Positions 1-7,570 of a stretch of 9,005 nucleotides of DNA are shown in pieces. The stretch covers positions 1-9,005 of the forward strand of contig JASLAE010000072.1 of NCBI GenBank assembly GCA_030147305.1. Reading direction: 5' to 3'. A model generated the notes under the pieces. It did no database searches. It worked only from the letters and a program-made list of their open reading frames with translations, and had not been told where the DNA came from. Source of the DNA: Cesiribacter sp. GTDB taxonomy: Bacteria > Bacteroidota > Bacteroidia > Cytophagales > Cyclobacteriaceae. A program made the translations under genes and the position numbers. How positions within the stretch are numbered: position 1 is the first letter of the stretch; each line of letters opens with the position of its first letter.

Positions 1-1
1 T

Positions 2-574
2 GCCTGCAATGCAAAAAAAGAAGTAGAGCATAAAACAGCCTCATTAGAACCCCTAAGCGAAGAAGAGTACATCCTTAAGGGAGCCTATTTAATTAAAATA
101 GGGGGCTGTAATGATTGCCATACACCCAAACTGTTTACCGAAAAGGGAATGGAGTTGGATACAAGCAGACTTTTATCAGGACATCCCGCAGGAGAACCAC
201 TTCCGCCTATTGATCCAAGAGCATTACAGCCAGGATACTGGGTATTGTTCAATGTGCATAGTACGGCAGCAGTGGGCCCCTGGGGTTTGACCTATGCCCG
301 AAACCTTACGCCACATGAGACGGGTATTAAAGGATGGCAGGAAGAATTTTTCATCAAATCTTTCCGGACAGGTAAGCATATGGGGATTGAGTCGGGAAGG
401 CCAATCATGCCACCTATGCCCTGGTTTAATCTGGCTGAAGCAGCAGATGAAGACTTGAAAGCAATCTTTCATTACCTAAAATCTATAAAACCTGTCGATA
501 ACCCTGTTCCAGAACCTCTAAATCCCGAAGAGGTGCTTAAAATGGCAATGGATTCAGCAAAACAGAAAATTTAA
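2..574 (+). CDS. Mono-haem cytochrome c, probable lipoprotein (5' end missing)
   Basis: Partial gene; the reading frame is open to the left edge and the visible 190 residues start Ala-Cys-Asn. That Cys is a plausible lipobox cysteine, so the mature protein may be nearly complete and only the signal peptide lost (inference, since the preceding residues are not visible). A CNDCH haem-c attachment motif lies at visible residues 36-40 (bases 107-121). Further on are a Gly-Pro-Trp-Gly segment, an ASN-LTP-type segment (RNLTPHETG) and GRPIMPPMPWFNL, whose Met136 or Met139 is the likely sixth haem ligand. The ending DLKAIFHYLKSIKPV is typical of small cytochrome c proteins common in Bacteroidota. The first in-frame ATG after the haem site (base 149) is not the start, because using it would remove the haem motif. 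The role would be periplasmic electron transfer; the redox partner is not visible. No neighbour in the window is functionally linked, and a hairpin follows the stop. Confidence 0.88.
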   Translation, partial: ACNAKKEVEHKTASLEPLSEEEYILKGAYLIKIGGCNDCHTPKLFTEKGMELDTSRLLSGHPAGEPLPPIDPRALQPGYWVLFNVHSTAAVGPWGLTYARNLTPHETGIKGWQEEFFIKSFRTGKHMGIESGRPIMPPMPWFNLAEAADEDLKAIFHYLKSIKPVDNPVPEPLNPEEVLKMAMDSAKQKI

Positions 575-583
575 ATACCATTT

Positions 584-620
584 TCACCCCTAAAACATGG
601 GGTGATACTAAAGATTTTTT
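584..620 (+). terminator. Possible weak rho-independent terminator after the cytochrome gene
   Basis: TCACCCC (584-590) pairs perfectly with GGGGTGA (599-605) around an 8-base loop. A run of six T follows at 615-620, but about nine bases separate it from the stem, which is further than in a classic intrinsic terminator. It starts 10 bases after the cytochrome stop codon, so the position fits. The rest of the gap up to 794 holds nothing else that I can support; I found no convincing Bacteroidota TAnnTTTG promoter element there. Confidence 0.45.
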
Positions 621-793
621 AAATCCTCTGTTTTTAATTAATGCAGGTAAAAAAGGCTCGTTTTCGCTATAAATGCCCTTGGATGCTCTATAGCATGCAT
701 ATTATAGCCAATAAAAAGCCCTGCAACGCTGAGACAACCTCATCAGACTATTCTTCTATACATCTATCTTCTTTTGCGCTTAATGCAGTATTT

Positions 794-3700
794 ATGAAAA
801 GTGTTATTGCACTCACCCCTCACGGTACAGCCAGGGATTTTTTCAATCTTATCACCCCGGGCCAGGCTTTACAATGCTTTGCCTTAACCATTCTTTTGTG
901 CCTGCTCCCATTTTTAGCTGTTGCACAAACAAGAGACCTTGTTCCCATTGTAGAATGCGTTAAATACACCGGTAATGGCAAATTCCAGGCAACCTTTGGA
1001 TATGACAACCCAAACAAGAAAGAGGTATCAGTAGCGCAAAGCAATAGCTATCTAACTTCTTCTGGTACTAAACCTAATGGAAATCCAGTCTCCAGCTTTA
1101 AAACGGGGCGCCAGTCTAATGTTTTTACCGTTGAATTTGATGGGGATAAGGTTACCTGGTCTATTAACCAGCCCAATGGTAAAATAGTCTTTGTGGAAAC
1201 AAGCCTGAGCGGATCACCCTGTCAATCAGCTTCCAATATTCTGCCATCCTATAATGCGCCTTCAACTGGCAAAACCAGCAGCAGGATTGGGCCTGAACTG
1301 GCTGGTATAGCAGCCAATCCAGGTAGCGCCACTATCGATCTATTTCAATACCAGGATGATCATGTGCTGGTAGAGCTGTATGCCTTCGCGAATAGCGCTA
1401 ATACGTTATTGAATGATGCACGGACTCTTGGATTAAGAAATGAGCAAATCAGCGCCACCAACCCACTTTTAATTACTGGCTGGTTTCCCATCACAAACAT
1501 TACAGCACTGGCCAGTCTTGAGAGTTTACACTTTGCCCAACCGGTATTTACACCTAACCTGCAGGTGGGTGCCACTACCAGCCAGGGCGATACAGCCCAA
1601 GGCTCCCATCTGGCGCGCCTGGGCTTTAAAGTTCAGGGGACAGGCGTAAAAGTAGGCGTTCTGTCAGATAGCTATAATGCCAAAAAAACTACAAGTGTAG
1701 ATCCGGCAGCACTCGATATTAGCAGAGCAGATTTACCAGCCTCTATAGAGGTGCTGAAAGACATGGCTGCGGGTAAGGGAACGGACGAAGGCCGGGCTAT
1801 GATGCAGATTGTACATGATGTTGCCCCAGGGGCAGCGCTGGCGTTCCGGTCCGGCTTTTTTGGTGCTGCAGATCTGGCACAGGGCATCCTGGACCTGCAG
1901 GCAGCTGGCTGTCAGGTAATCGTTGATGACATTACTTATATTACAGAACCTTTCATGCAGGATGGACAGGTAGCGCAAGCTGTCAACAGGGTATCGCTTG
2001 CGGAAACCGATCCTGCTAAAAAAGTGGCTTATTTCTCGGCAGCTGGTAACTTCGGCCAGAAATCCTATTACAACACCTTTAAAAGTGCTGCAGCTCCATC
2101 AGGCATTAGCGGCTTTGCTCATGATTTTGGAGGAGGCGACCGCCTACAACGCATAGCCCTTGCACCGGGTGCCTACACAATTGTCTTGCAGTGGGATGAT
2201 CTGTTTACCTCCCTTGGCCAGACTGGGGGCACCAGGGCCGACCTGGACCTTTACTTAGCCGATGATACAGGAAGGATTCTCTATGGTTTTAATAGAGACA
2301 ACCTTGGAAAGGACCCTGTAGAGATCATGCCTTTCTTTGTTACGGGCGAAGGAGCCATCACCAACTTAATGATCATTAATGCCACCAATGGCAATCCCGT
2401 AGCACTGAAATACATCATTTTCAGGGGTGATCTCTCCGTGCTGGAGTATGCCAGCAATTCTTCTACCCTGGTTGGGCAGGCCAATGCCGAAGGCGCTATT
2501 GCTGTGGGTGCCGTGCTGTTTAGCAATACACCTGCCTATGATAACACACCAAGCATCGCTTCTTTCTCTTCCAGGGGAGGCACACCTATTTTGCGTACTA
2601 CGGCCGGGTCTTCACAAAATATTGTCCGTAATAAGCCCGAGATATCAGCGCCTAATGGAGTCAACACCACCGTTAACCTGGGCGGCGCGAACATCGATGG
2701 CGATGCTTTCTTTAATTTTTTCGGCACCTCGGCGGCAGCACCGCACGCTGCAGGCCTGGCCGCTTTATTGATAGAAGCGCAGCAAAAATACAATAGCAGC
2801 GTACTGAGCCCAACCGATCTCAAAAGTAAGCTGCAGACAACAGCGCTAGACATGGGTCCTGCTGGCTTTGATTATGCCTCAGGCTGGGGGTTTGTCCAGG
2901 CTACTGCTTCCCTGGCCACCATTACGCAGCCTACACCTGTAGTTCTGAGTCACCGGGTGATCACCGGGCCTACCTCCGAAGTAGCGTTAGGCGCTGGTCC
3001 TTATACTTTAGCCATTGAAGGAGACTTCTTTACTAATCTGTCGGTTGTTTACTTCAATGGCAATCCATTGGCTACAAGCTATCAAAGCACCAACGAGCTT
3101 ATAGCCACACTGCCCCGGGTGGAAGGCAATTATCCTTTACAGATTTATAGCCCGGCAGCTGCAGCAGGGGCAGAAGGCATTTATTCAGACCCTTACTATT
3201 TCTTATCGAACCCAACCATCACCATAACCGCCCAAGACACCACTAAGGTTTATGGCGATGCGCTTCCTCAGTTCGAAGCTACTATTTCAGGAATACCCTT
3301 GGGCATGACGGCAGAAGCACTTGGCCTGGGTCTGAACAAGCTAGTCTTCAGCGCTACTACGGCAGGTGGGCAGCCAGTAACAGCACTTACCGATGCTGGT
3401 GATGCCTTATTTCCAATCAAGGTAGCACATGCTGATGGGCTCACAGGCGCCAACGGATATACTTTTCAGTTCGAGGAAGGCAATCTAAACATTAGCAAAG
3501 CTTCCCTGAGTGTACAGGTCAAGGATATGACTGTAGAATATGGTGCTTCCCTGACAGACCTGGATTATGAGTACATTCTCGACATCAGCAATGATGATCC
3601 TGCTATTAAAAGCAGCATCTTGCATGCCATTACTACAGAACATCGGAATTCCCTGAATGCAACTGCTTTGATCAATGCAGTTGCGCTAATCAATGACACG

Positions 3701-5131
3701 GAAATGGTGAACGGTGTTCCACTGATCAATGGCATACCCCTGGAAGATGCCCTGGCCAACAGAAGCTTCATGTTAAGTGCTGCAGCGCTGATCAACGCTA
3801 CAGCCCTGATCAACAGCGAGACCAAAGTAGTAACGGTTAATGGCACCCCTTTGGTAAATGCCCTTTCCAACCCTACAGTACTCAATGCTGCACCACTAAT
3901 CAATGGGGTGGCTTTGATCAATGCAGCTGCCATCGCCAACGGCACAGCTTTAATCAACAACAGTACCGGCAGCACATCATATTCCTTTAACACCGTAGAC
4001 CTCAACGGTACCCCACTTATCAATGCCATTGCCCTGATCAACAGTACGAGCGGTACTAACAACAACAGCGGTACCATTGCTATAGTAACAGAGACCGATG
4101 CTGTCAATGGCACGCTTGTCTTCAATGCCATCCCTTTAGTTACAGGCCTGGGTATTGGTCAGCAATACATTGCGCCCGGAGCATTGCTAATGGATAAGAA
4201 CTTTAATGTGTCTTATAAACTTGCCAAGCTTACCATTACACCTAAAACACTCACAGTAGTGGCGGATGATCAGTATATGAATCAGGGGGCTACACTTCCG
4301 TTATTAACGGCACAGGTGAGTGGTTTTGCTTATGGAGAAAATATGGAAAGCCTTGGCACACAGGTCTCCTTCAATGCCGATGAGTTAATCGCCAGCAGCG
4401 CCATGCCCGGCACATACCCCATTAAGCCCAGCCTTAGCCTTGCAAACTATGTTTTAGCAGCTACCAATGGAACTTTGTTTGTAAATCCTACAGGCAGTAA
4501 TGTGAAGTCTGTTAAACCCATTCTTGAATGTATAGAGCTTCACCCTACCAAAGCCAAATGGTTTATTGCGCATTATGGCTATCAAAATGATAATAATGTA
4601 GCTTTATATGTGCCGGTAGGCCCCGACAATCAGATCAAAGAAAAAGAAAGCGGGCAAACAATTGCTGTAACAGGCCAAATCACTGCTTTCTATCCGGGCA
4701 CACACAGCAGGCAGTTCTCCATGGAATGGGATGGTGTAGCCAGAATTTGGGAGTTGAGTACTGGTGGCAACAGCAGAACCACAGCCGTATCTTCCGAAGC
4801 AAGTGCGAGCTCCTCCAGATGCCCCATCAGTACTTCTGCCAGCAGAACAGCTGGTCAAATGGCAGTAGATGCTGAAGCGCCTGGTATCACAGAATTAGCT
4901 GTATATCCTAATCCTGTAACAGATCAGCTATTGGTAGATTTAAGTGCTTATCAGGAAATGGCAGTGACATTAACCCTTACCGATATGTTGGGCAGGATGC
5001 ACATAAACCAGAAAAAAGCAGGCGATACCCGAGAAGTAAAACTTGAGATGAACGGGTTTAAACCAGGTGTGTATCTTTTAAAGATAGAAGGGAAAGGCTT
5101 GAACACACTGGTACGCATTATTAAACAATAA
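794..5131 (+). CDS. Secreted multidomain subtilase/sedolisin-like protease with MBG domains and T9SS sorting domain
   Basis: 1,445 residues, predicted cell-surface or secreted. The ATG at 794 is chosen because it puts a signal peptide at the N-terminus (hydrophobic core about 29-43, cleavage near Ala44/Gln45). The same frame is open to an ATG at 641, but that adds 51 hydrophilic residues ahead of the signal. Domains: Cys-bracketed beta domain 50-143; pro-region about 150-280; protease domain about 285-705 with Asp292 (GVLSDSYN), Glu332 (DEGRAMMQIVHD), oxyanion Asn419 (SAAGNFG) and nucleophile Ser646 (GTSAAAPHAAG); a beta-sandwich-like insertion about 455-552; IPT/TIG-like domain 716-800; MBG-like domains 807-902, 903-1151 and 1152-1231, the second interrupted by an [A/P]LIN repeat tract 955-1116; a second Cys-bracketed domain 1240-1343; T9SS sorting domain about 1366-1445 (YPNP, DMLGR, GVYLLKI). 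Glu332 sits where subtilisins have catalytic His, as in the S53-like branch of the subtilase fold. Substrate is unknown. Hairpins on both sides suggest a single-gene unit. Confidence 0.9.
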   Translation: MKSVIALTPHGTARDFFNLITPGQALQCFALTILLCLLPFLAVAQTRDLVPIVECVKYTGNGKFQATFGYDNPNKKEVSVAQSNSYLTSSGTKPNGNPVSSFKTGRQSNVFTVEFDGDKVTWSINQPNGKIVFVETSLSGSPCQSASNILPSYNAPSTGKTSSRIGPELAGIAANPGSATIDLFQYQDDHVLVELYAFANSANTLLNDARTLGLRNEQISATNPLLITGWFPITNITALASLESLHFAQPVFTPNLQVGATTSQGDTAQGSHLARLGFKVQGTGVKVGVLSDSYNAKKTTSVDPAALDISRADLPASIEVLKDMAAGKGTDEGRAMMQIVHDVAPGAALAFRSGFFGAADLAQGILDLQAAGCQVIVDDITYITEPFMQDGQVAQAVNRVSLAETDPAKKVAYFSAAGNFGQKSYYNTFKSAAAPSGISGFAHDFGGGDRLQRIALAPGAYTIVLQWDDLFTSLGQTGGTRADLDLYLADDTGRILYGFNRDNLGKDPVEIMPFFVTGEGAITNLMIINATNGNPVALKYIIFRGDLSVLEYASNSSTLVGQANAEGAIAVGAVLFSNTPAYDNTPSIASFSSRGGTPILRTTAGSSQNIVRNKPEISAPNGVNTTVNLGGANIDGDAFFNFFGTSAAAPHAAGLAALLIEAQQKYNSSVLSPTDLKSKLQTTALDMGPAGFDYASGWGFVQATASLATITQPTPVVLSHRVITGPTSEVALGAGPYTLAIEGDFFTNLSVVYFNGNPLATSYQSTNELIATLPRVEGNYPLQIYSPAAAAGAEGIYSDPYYFLSNPTITITAQDTTKVYGDALPQFEATISGIPLGMTAEALGLGLNKLVFSATTAGGQPVTALTDAGDALFPIKVAHADGLTGANGYTFQFEEGNLNISKASLSVQVKDMTVEYGASLTDLDYEYILDISNDDPAIKSSILHAITTEHRNSLNATALINAVALINDTEMVNGVPLINGIPLEDALANRSFMLSAAALINATALINSETKVVTVNGTPLVNALSNPTVLNAAPLINGVALINAAAIANGTALINNSTGSTSYSFNTVDLNGTPLINAIALINSTSGTNNNSGTIAIVTETDAVNGTLVFNAIPLVTGLGIGQQYIAPGALLMDKNFNVSYKLAKLTITPKTLTVVADDQYMNQGATLPLLTAQVSGFAYGENMESLGTQVSFNADELIASSAMPGTYPIKPSLSLANYVLAATNGTLFVNPTGSNVKSVKPILECIELHPTKAKWFIAHYGYQNDNNVALYVPVGPDNQIKEKESGQTIAVTGQITAFYPGTHSRQFSMEWDGVARIWELSTGGNSRTTAVSSEASASSSRCPISTSASRTAGQMAVDAEAPGITELAVYPNPVTDQLLVDLSAYQEMAVTLTLTDMLGRMHINQKKAGDTREVKLEMNGFKPGVYLLKIEGKGLNTLVRIIKQ
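941..1222 (+). repeat. Cys-bracketed beta domain, copy 1
   Basis: Protein-level repeat covering residues 50-143 of the protease. It opens with VPIVECVKY, runs through an F-x-Y-N-P-like segment (FGYDNPN) and a phosphorylation-independent acidic turn (VEFDGDKVTW), and closes with SPCQ. Cys55 and Cys143 are 88 residues apart and may form a disulphide in the periplasm or outside (inference). The second copy is at 4511-4822. The two are diverged in DNA, so this is an old domain duplication, not a recent repeat. I recall this domain type from secreted Bacteroidota proteins but cannot give it a certain family name. Confidence 0.7.
3656..4141 (+). repeat. [A/P]LIN peptide repeat tract inside the second MBG-like domain
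   Basis: Residues 955-1116 of the protease contain ten exact LIN tripeptides, each preceded by Ala or Pro, plus degenerate forms (PLVN, VLN, PLV). They often come in pairs six residues apart, as in TALINAVALIN, TPLINAIALIN and APLINGVALIN, and several are introduced by Asn-Gly-(Thr/Val)-(Pro/Ala). Pairs are separated by variable Ser/Thr/Asn-rich linkers. At DNA level many units carry TGATCA, but the codons vary (ttgatcaat, ctgatcaac, ttaatcaac), which points to selection on the peptide and not to a recent DNA expansion. The hexapeptide spacing suggests a beta-rich or solenoid-like fold, which is inference. Confidence 0.85.
4511..4822 (+). repeat. Cys-bracketed beta domain, copy 2
   Basis: Residues 1240-1343 of the protease, the partner of the domain at 941-1222. 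Matching landmarks are VKPILECIEL against VPIVECVKY, HYGYQND against FGYDNPN, FSMEWDGVARIWEL against FTVEFDGDKVTWSI, and a closing Cys (SSRCP against SPCQ). Cys1246 and Cys1343 are 97 residues apart. It sits directly before the T9SS sorting domain, so the two copies lie at the two ends of the mature protein. A Ser-rich stretch just before the last Cys is absent from copy 1. Confidence 0.7.
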
Positions 5132-5170
5132 GGCATGCAGGCAAGACAGCATTGAAATATTCATTCATAC

Positions 5171-5214
5171 AGGCCAGAACGTGCTCCGCGAGCACGCTGG
5201 CCTTTACTTGTTTT
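5171..5214 (+). terminator. Strong rho-independent terminator after the protease gene
   Basis: A two-part stem: AGGCCAG (5171-5177) pairs with CTGGCCT (5197-5203), and inside it CGTGCTC (5180-5186) pairs with GAGCACG (5190-5196) around a CGC loop. Only a two-base AA bulge on the left arm interrupts the 14 base pairs. A T-rich tail (TTACTTGTTTT) follows. It lies 39 bases after the protease stop and separates that gene from the kinase-cyclase pair. Confidence 0.88.
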
Positions 5215-5274
5215 ACATAGCTATACTAGGCTTCACTAATGTGATTGCAGGGGCCAAATAAACTGATTTTGTTT

Positions 5275-5278
5275 AAGG
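5275..5278 (+). promoter_or_regulatory. Possible ribosome binding site that supports the kinase start at 5284
   Basis: AAGG lies five bases ahead of the ATG at 5284. It favours that start over the in-frame TTG at 5245, which would add 13 residues before the signal peptide. The match is short, and Bacteroidota often do without such a site, so the signal peptide is the stronger argument. Confidence 0.45.
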
Positions 5279-5283
5279 TACTT

Positions 5284-7521
5284 ATGAAACAACTTTTACT
5301 CTTCTTAGGCTTAAGTGTCCTGCTTGCAGGCTTCTGTGCATCAAGCGCTGTTGCTCAGCAAAGCAGGATCGATAGCCTCAACCTGGTCCTGAAATTTGCA
5401 AAAGACACCACAAAGGCTAATGTGCTGCTGGATATCAGCAAGGCCTACATCGGTACGGAGGCTGATAAGGCCATCAGTTATGCCGAAAAGGCCATTCAGC
5501 AGTTTCGCCTGCACAACCATACCAAAGGTGTTGCCTATGCGCTGAAAAATAAAGGACTGGCCTACTATATGGACGGTAAGTATCCTGAAGTACTGACCTA
5601 TTGGCAGCAATCCCTGGAAGCTTTCCAGGAGATTGACGATAAGGTAGGCGAAAGCAATATGCTCAATAACATAGGCGCCATTTACTTTACCCAGGGCTGG
5701 GATGCCCGGGCAATTGAGTACTACCTTGAATCACTAAAAGTAGCAGAAGTTATCAATGACCGCTTACGGATTGCCACTGCCCTGATGAACATAGGCGCTG
5801 TGTATTTCAACAATCCTGCTACCCATCATAAAGCCCTGGAATATTACCTGAAGGCTCTTCCCCTCAGCAAGGCCCTTGATGATGATGCGGCCATGGGTAT
5901 AGTGTCCATCAACATAGGAGAAATTTATGCCAGCAGAAATGAGCATGAAAAGGCGCTCACCTATTTCCGCGAGGCAATTGAAAGGCTGCAGAAAGCCAAT
6001 AAATTAGACAAAGTTGCCTATGCCCAGAACAATATTGCCAAGGTATACCTGAAGCAGGAAGCGTTGGGCCAGGCCCTGACTTACCACCAGCAAGCCCTGG
6101 CTACGGCAAAGGCATTCTCTGCCAAACTGGAAGTTGCCCAGTCGCTCATTGGCATTGGTAGCATACTCAACCTGCAGGGCAACCCTGGCTTTGCCCTGGA
6201 GAACTATCTGCAGGCAAAAGCCTATGCAGAAGAACTGGAAGCGCAGCATGAGTTAAAAGATGCCTATGCAGGGCTGGCTGCCACGTACCAGAGCCTGGGC
6301 AAGTGGGAAGAGGCCTTTGCCTATCAATCCAGGCTATTGGCCGTAAAAGACCAGCTCTTCAACACAGAGACCAATCAGAAGATTGTAAACCTGCAGGCCA
6401 ATTACGAAAGTGAGAAAAAACAGGCGCAGATTGACCTGCTCACCAAGGACAGGGAACTGCAGAAATCCGCATTAAAGCAGCAGGCGCTGGTGCGGAATGC
6501 GCTGCTCGTAGGCTTGCTGTTTATCCTGGCTTTTGCATTTGTTCTTTTCCTCAACTACAAGAACAAGGCAGCGGCGAACCATTTGCTCACCCTCAAAAAT
6601 AGGGAGATCAATGAGCAAAAGGAGGAGATGGCGGCACAGCGCGACCACCTGGAAGAAACCTACCTGAATCTTGTAGATGCCCAGGCGCAACTGGTTCAAT
6701 CTGAAAAAATGGCCTCACTTGGGCAACTCACCGCGGGTGTGGCACACGAAATTAACAATCCTATCAATTTTGTTTCGGCGGGTATTGATTCACTGCGAAC
6801 CAATTTTAAAGATATCATGGGCGTAGCACAGCAGTATTTTGCCCTTAAACCTGACGGTGATAATTGCACGCAGCTCAGGCAGTTGCAGCGGCTCAGGGCT
6901 GAGGTAGAAGTTGAAGAATTGATTGAAGAATCGGAAAATCTCTTCAAGACCATTAAAAACGGGGCAGTACGTACCACTGAAATAGTAAAAAGCCTTCGAA
7001 ATTTTACGCGTCTGGACGAAAGCAGCCTGAAGAATGCCGATATCCACGAAGGAATAGATTCCACCCTGGTCATTCTCAACAGCCAGCTCAAAGACAACAA
7101 TATCAAGGTAATGAAGCAGTATGGTGAGCTTGCTCCCTTCAACTGTTATCCGGGTCAGCTAAACCAGGTGTTTATGAACATTTTGAGCAATGCAATTCAG
7201 GCCATGCCAGGTGAAGGCACCATCCATATCCAAACCAGCACCAAGGCAGGTAGGGCTGTAATCAGCATTAAAGACACGGGTGTAGGCATGAGCGAAGAAG
7301 TGAAGAAGCGCATTTTTGAGCCTTTCTATACGACCAAAGGCGTGGGAGATGGCACTGGCCTGGGCTTATCAATTACCTACGGCATCATAGAAAAGCATCA
7401 GGGGAAAATTGAGGTAGATAGCAAATCTGGTGTGGGCACTACCTTTATCCTGTATCTGCCCCTGAACCTATCAGAGAACGAAAACCAGGCTTTAGTAAAA
7501 AGTAACTTAGTACAGGCGTAG
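5284..7521 (+). CDS. Sensor histidine kinase with periplasmic TPR domain
   Basis: 745 residues from the ATG at 5284. A signal peptide (residues 1-24, ending AVA before QQ) sends the N-terminal part to the periplasm. About eight tetratricopeptide repeats fill roughly residues 40-355, with signatures such as NNIGAIYFTQG, MNIGAVYF and NNIAKVYLKQ. A charged coiled coil (about 365-400), one membrane helix (406-425) and a second coiled coil (about 432-480) lead to the kinase. The H-box is GVAHEINNP with His488 as phosphoacceptor. A stretch of about 60 residues, including an acidic EVEVEELIEESE segment, lies between the H-box and the second dimerisation helix. The ATPase domain has the N-box (NILSNAIQA, Asn636), G1 (DTGVGM, Asp664), the FEPFYTTK motif and G2 (GTGLGL, from Gly690), so it appears catalytically complete. 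TPRs suggest sensing through a protein or peptide partner (inference). The cyclase gene begins 49 bases downstream and is the likely phosphotransfer partner. Confidence 0.93.
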   Translation: MKQLLLFLGLSVLLAGFCASSAVAQQSRIDSLNLVLKFAKDTTKANVLLDISKAYIGTEADKAISYAEKAIQQFRLHNHTKGVAYALKNKGLAYYMDGKYPEVLTYWQQSLEAFQEIDDKVGESNMLNNIGAIYFTQGWDARAIEYYLESLKVAEVINDRLRIATALMNIGAVYFNNPATHHKALEYYLKALPLSKALDDDAAMGIVSINIGEIYASRNEHEKALTYFREAIERLQKANKLDKVAYAQNNIAKVYLKQEALGQALTYHQQALATAKAFSAKLEVAQSLIGIGSILNLQGNPGFALENYLQAKAYAEELEAQHELKDAYAGLAATYQSLGKWEEAFAYQSRLLAVKDQLFNTETNQKIVNLQANYESEKKQAQIDLLTKDRELQKSALKQQALVRNALLVGLLFILAFAFVLFLNYKNKAAANHLLTLKNREINEQKEEMAAQRDHLEETYLNLVDAQAQLVQSEKMASLGQLTAGVAHEINNPINFVSAGIDSLRTNFKDIMGVAQQYFALKPDGDNCTQLRQLQRLRAEVEVEELIEESENLFKTIKNGAVRTTEIVKSLRNFTRLDESSLKNADIHEGIDSTLVILNSQLKDNNIKVMKQYGELAPFNCYPGQLNQVFMNILSNAIQAMPGEGTIHIQTSTKAGRAVISIKDTGVGMSEEVKKRIFEPFYTTKGVGDGTGLGLSITYGIIEKHQGKIEVDSKSGVGTTFILYLPLNLSENENQALVKSNLVQA

Positions 7522-7570
7522 CAAGCCTTATGGCTGCATTGAGGATTAAGAAAGTTATAACGTACATACT

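Noticed and set aside
149..574. Cytochrome gene starting at the ATG at 149
   Set aside because: This start would leave out the CNDCH haem site at 107-121, which is in the same open frame, so the gene must begin upstream of the window.
584..605. Riboswitch or structured leader ahead of the protease gene
   Set aside because: Only one simple hairpin is present, directly after the cytochrome stop, and no further conserved-looking structure follows before 794.
2427..2771. Second plus-strand frame of 114 codons within the protease
   Set aside because: Out-of-frame shadow across the region holding the catalytic Ser motif; no recognisable domain and no sign of a frameshift in the main frame.
3565..4131. 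Minus-strand open frame of 188 codons opposite the LIN repeats
   Set aside because: It is a shadow of the repeat tract. TGATCA is palindromic and the repeated codons contain no antisense stops in this frame, so a long open frame is expected. It has no start context, and the plus-strand frame has clear domains.
3656..4141. CRISPR array or recent tandem DNA repeat
   Set aside because: Units differ in spacing and codon choice, are much shorter than CRISPR repeats, and keep one reading frame; the repetition is at the protein level.
6696..7142. Minus-strand open frame of 148 codons inside the histidine kinase
   Set aside because: It lies wholly opposite the H-box and dimerisation region of a gene with all kinase motifs, and its Ser/Leu/Arg-rich product resembles nothing.
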